A DNA stretch of 7,805 nt. Origin: JAXDLK01 sp034666665 (GTDB lineage Bacteria > Desulfobacterota > Binatia > JACPRU01). Made by a program: the position numbers and the translations under genes. The DNA is taken from NCBI GenBank assembly GCA_034666665.1, contig JAXDLK010000233.1, positions 1 through 7,805 of the forward strand. Direction: 5' to 3'. Positions 5,971 to 7,805 of the stretch are shown in pieces; the first letter of the stretch is position 1, and each line of letters opens with the position of its first letter. A model generated the notes under the pieces. It was not told the origin of the DNA. It saw only the letters and a program-made list of their open reading frames with translations, and did not search any database.

Positions 5971-5975
5971 CGACC

Positions 5976-7217
5976 GTGCAGACCGACCGCGTCTACTACC
6001 TGCTCTTCGGTCTCTACACGCTGTCGGGCTGGTTCGTGGCGCCCGTCTACGCCCTGTTCCTCATGTCCCGCGGGCTCGATCTCTTTCAGATCGACGTGGT
6101 CCTCGCGGTCTACCTGCTCACCGTGTTCGCGTTCGAGGTGCCGACGGGCGCGATCGCCGACGCATTCGGCCGGAAGACGTCGTTCCTGGCGAGCTGCGCC
6201 GTGCGCACCGTCGCCTTCGTGCTCTACGCATTCGCCGACGACTTCGGCGATTGCTTGATCGCGGAGGTGATCGACGGCGTCGGGACGACGCTCGCGAGCG
6301 GCTCGCTCGAGGCCTGGGCGGTGGACCGCATGCGGAGCGAAGGGCGCGAGGGTTCGCTCGACGCGTTCTTCGCCCGCGCGCAGACGCTCACTCGCGTCGC
6401 GATGATCGGCGGCGGCATCCTCTGCGGCGTGATTGCCGCGCGGAGCTACGCGCTCGCGTGGACGGTCGGCGCATCCGGTTTCGTGCTCGCGGGGGTGCTC
6501 GGCGCGTTGCTCATGCGCGAGGACCGGCCGCGCGGCGAGGTCTCCGCGCTCTTGCGTTCGCCTCTGCCGCTCGCCCGTGAGGGCTTCGCGGCATTACGCG
6601 GCTCTCCGGTACTCGCTCTCCTCTGTGCGCTCACCGCCGCGACGTACTTCGCCGCGCTTCCGGCACACATGCTGTGGCAGCCGCGGACGCAGGAGCTGAC
6701 CGGCGGCGGCCCCCGACTGATGGGATGGGTGTGGGCCCTGCTGAACGTCGCGACCTTGATCGGCTCCGAGGTGTTGCCGCGCTTGCTCGGACGCTTCGCG
6801 CGCGAGCGCGTGCTCGCCGCGGCCGTGTTGTGGCGAGCGGCGCTGCTTTCGATCGCCGCGCTCGCCACCCGGGCGCCGCTCGTGATCGGCGGATTCCTGG
6901 TGCAGGAGGTGAGCGTCGGCATGACCGAGCCCGTCCTGCAGTCGTGGACGAACGATCACGTGCCGGCAGAGCGGCGAGCGACGCTGCTCTCGGTACGCTC
7001 GATGTTCGGCACGCTCGGTGGCGGCATCGGCCTCCTGGTCATCGGTCTCGTCGCGCGTGATCACGGCGCGCGGATCGCATGGCTGGTGTCGGCGGCGATC
7101 TTCGCGCTCGCCGCCCCCGGCTTCCTCGCCTTGGGCCGGCTCGAGGCGAAGCAAGGTCCGGCGGCGCCGGTGATTCCGGCCGGAGCGGTGCCCGCGAAGG
7201 TCGTGCCGCCCGGCTGA
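5976..7217 (+). CDS. Major facilitator superfamily transporter
   Basis: 413 residues with 12 hydrophobic segments, roughly at 8-30, 39-57, 68-86, 91-113, 138-156, 158-180, 211-232, 247-270, 278-298, 301-321, 341-361 and 366-388, arranged as two six-helix halves. The loop between helices 2 and 3 carries motif A, GAIADAFGRK (58-67), preceded by FEVPT (53-57). SGSLEAWAVD (108-117) is typical of helix 4 in the MFS_1 group that includes many drug and sugar-derivative exporters. The long loop between helices 6 and 7 (about 181-210) fits the usual central cytoplasmic loop. The C-terminal tail is proline/alanine-rich. The substrate is unknown; export of a small molecule is the common role for relatives with these motifs. 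It lies 53 bp after the luciferase-like oxidoreductase, which suggests a shared transcript and perhaps a shared substrate or product. Confidence 0.88.
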   Translation: MQTDRVYYLLFGLYTLSGWFVAPVYALFLMSRGLDLFQIDVVLAVYLLTVFAFEVPTGAIADAFGRKTSFLASCAVRTVAFVLYAFADDFGDCLIAEVIDGVGTTLASGSLEAWAVDRMRSEGREGSLDAFFARAQTLTRVAMIGGGILCGVIAARSYALAWTVGASGFVLAGVLGALLMREDRPRGEVSALLRSPLPLAREGFAALRGSPVLALLCALTAATYFAALPAHMLWQPRTQELTGGGPRLMGWVWALLNVATLIGSEVLPRLLGRFARERVLAAAVLWRAALLSIAALATRAPLVIGGFLVQEVSVGMTEPVLQSWTNDHVPAERRATLLSVRSMFGTLGGGIGLLVIGLVARDHGARIAWLVSAAIFALAAPGFLALGRLEAKQGPAAPVIPAGAVPAKVVPPG

Positions 7218-7228
7218 GTAGCGCTCAG
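7214..7228. terminator. Small hairpin between the convergent MFS and lipoprotein genes
   Basis: CTGAG (7214-7218) and CTCAG (7224-7228) form a perfect 5-bp stem around a 5-nt loop that includes the MFS stop codon. The gap between the two convergent stops is only 32 bp, so any terminator must sit in or near it. The stem is short and lacks a T-run. Confidence 0.2.
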
Positions 7229-7249
7229 GACCCGGGCCCGGAATCGGCT

Positions 7250-7805
7250 TCAGCGGCGGAAGAGCCAGCCGATCACCGGAACGTGCTCGTGAGCCAGGCT
7301 TCCGGAGTCGAGGTAGTCGTTCTGGAAGACCACCTTGCCGGCACGATCGAACCGGACGTGACTCATGCCGACGGCTTCGTCGAGCGGCCGGTTGGGGTTG
7401 CGTCTCACCTGGTACTTCATGATCCAACGAAAGTAGTAGTGGCCGTCGTGGCGGGCGATGTCCTGAAAGTCGATGCGGCACTCCTCCATTCCTTCCGCGG
7501 CCGTCAGAAGATACTTCTCCACGGCGTCGATGCCGGAGAACTCGCCGGAAGAGTCCCGGAAGTACGCGTTGTCCGCGTAGACCTCGCGAACGTGGGCGCG
7601 CACTCGTTCGACGGAGTAGACCTCGTAGAAAGCGACGAAGCGCCTGACCGCGTCCTTCTCCGTGTTCGATCCCGCGTCGATGGTCTCGATCTCGGCGGTA
7701 ACGGTGCCGGCGAGTGCGCGCTTGTACCCGGCGAGGGGGTCTTCCTGCTGCCTGGTGCCACAGGCGGCGGTCGCGATCAGCGTGACGAGCACGGTTCGAA
7801 AGACG
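7250..7805 (-). CDS. NTF2/SnoaL-like domain lipoprotein (5' end probably outside the window)
   Basis: On the minus strand the frame runs from the right edge to TGA at 7252-7250. From GTG 7792 it gives 180 residues, but the frame continues upstream to the edge as VFRT before VLVTLIATAAC. The hydrophobic run is therefore probably the middle of a signal peptide whose start lies outside. Counting from 7792, TAAC (8-11) is an acceptable lipobox, so C11 would be lipidated and the protein anchored to a membrane. Residues about 46-160 look like an NTF2/SnoaL-like cone-shaped domain: an N-terminal helix (DAVRRFVAFYEVYS), VREVYADNAYFRDSSGEFSG, a helix with VEKYLLTAAEGM, then strands around HYYFRWIMKYQVR and SHVRFDRAGKVVFQNDYLD. 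The tail VPVIGWLFRR resembles the ending of some bacterial nuclear transport factor 2 family proteins. Such domains can be enzymes or binding modules; function is unknown here. Confidence 0.78.
   Translation of the reverse strand, partial: VFRTVLVTLIATAACGTRQQEDPLAGYKRALAGTVTAEIETIDAGSNTEKDAVRRFVAFYEVYSVERVRAHVREVYADNAYFRDSSGEFSGIDAVEKYLLTAAEGMEECRIDFQDIARHDGHYYFRWIMKYQVRRNPNRPLDEAVGMSHVRFDRAGKVVFQNDYLDSGSLAHEHVPVIGWLFRR

Noticed and set aside
6594..7481. Minus-strand open frame spanning the end of the MFS gene and the start of the lipoprotein region
   Set aside because: Composition is charged and repetitive with no motif, and it conflicts with two well-supported genes.
1..7805. Mobile element, defence system, CRISPR array or tRNA/rRNA
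   Set aside because: Reading both strands I found no transposase or integrase motifs, no regularly spaced repeats, no tRNA-like cloverleaf and no toxin-antitoxin or restriction-like gene pair.

Overview
This 7.8 kb window comes from a GC-rich bacterial chromosome (about two thirds G+C by eye, with strong G/C bias at third codon positions). It reads as ordinary chromosome. I see no insertion sequence, phage gene, CRISPR array, tRNA or rRNA. A luciferase-like monooxygenase of the type often linked to F420, a bacterial TMTC-type TPR glycosyltransferase, a secreted phosphodiesterase-like enzyme and a lipoprotein together suggest an uncultured diderm such as a Myxococcota, Binatota or other former deltaproteobacterial lineage. 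The taxonomy is an inference; no marker gene is present.

Layout from left to right: (1) the 3' end of a Kelch-like beta-propeller gene (3-191, +); (2) about 200 bp without a convincing gene; (3) a translationally coupled pair on +, a DPM/DPG-synthase-like family 2 glycosyltransferase (394-1143) and a 609-residue polytopic GT-C/TPR protein of the TMTC family (1140-2969); (4) on the minus strand, overlapping the previous gene tail to tail by 14 nt, a crotonase-fold protein with the full catalytic triad of delta(3,5)-delta(2,4)-dienoyl-CoA isomerase (2956-3768); (5) a 143-bp divergent promoter region with a near-perfect inverted repeat; (6) on +, a secreted alkaline-phosphatase-superfamily enzyme (3912-4871), then two adjacent hairpins, then a luciferase-like oxidoreductase (5050-5922) and a 12-helix MFS transporter (5976-7217); (7) on the minus strand, a probable NTF2/SnoaL-like lipoprotein whose 5' end runs off the window (7250-7805).

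The best functional hypothesis concerns genes 394-2969. The first enzyme resembles synthases that load a sugar onto a polyprenyl phosphate. The second resembles membrane enzymes that transfer such sugars to protein. Their 4-nt start/stop overlap supports a shared job, possibly a minimal protein O-glycosylation module. The other genes look like separate metabolic units: fatty acyl-CoA isomerisation, a periplasmic phosphoester or sulfoester hydrolase, and an oxidoreductase with an exporter. I found nothing that requires a wholly new type of system.
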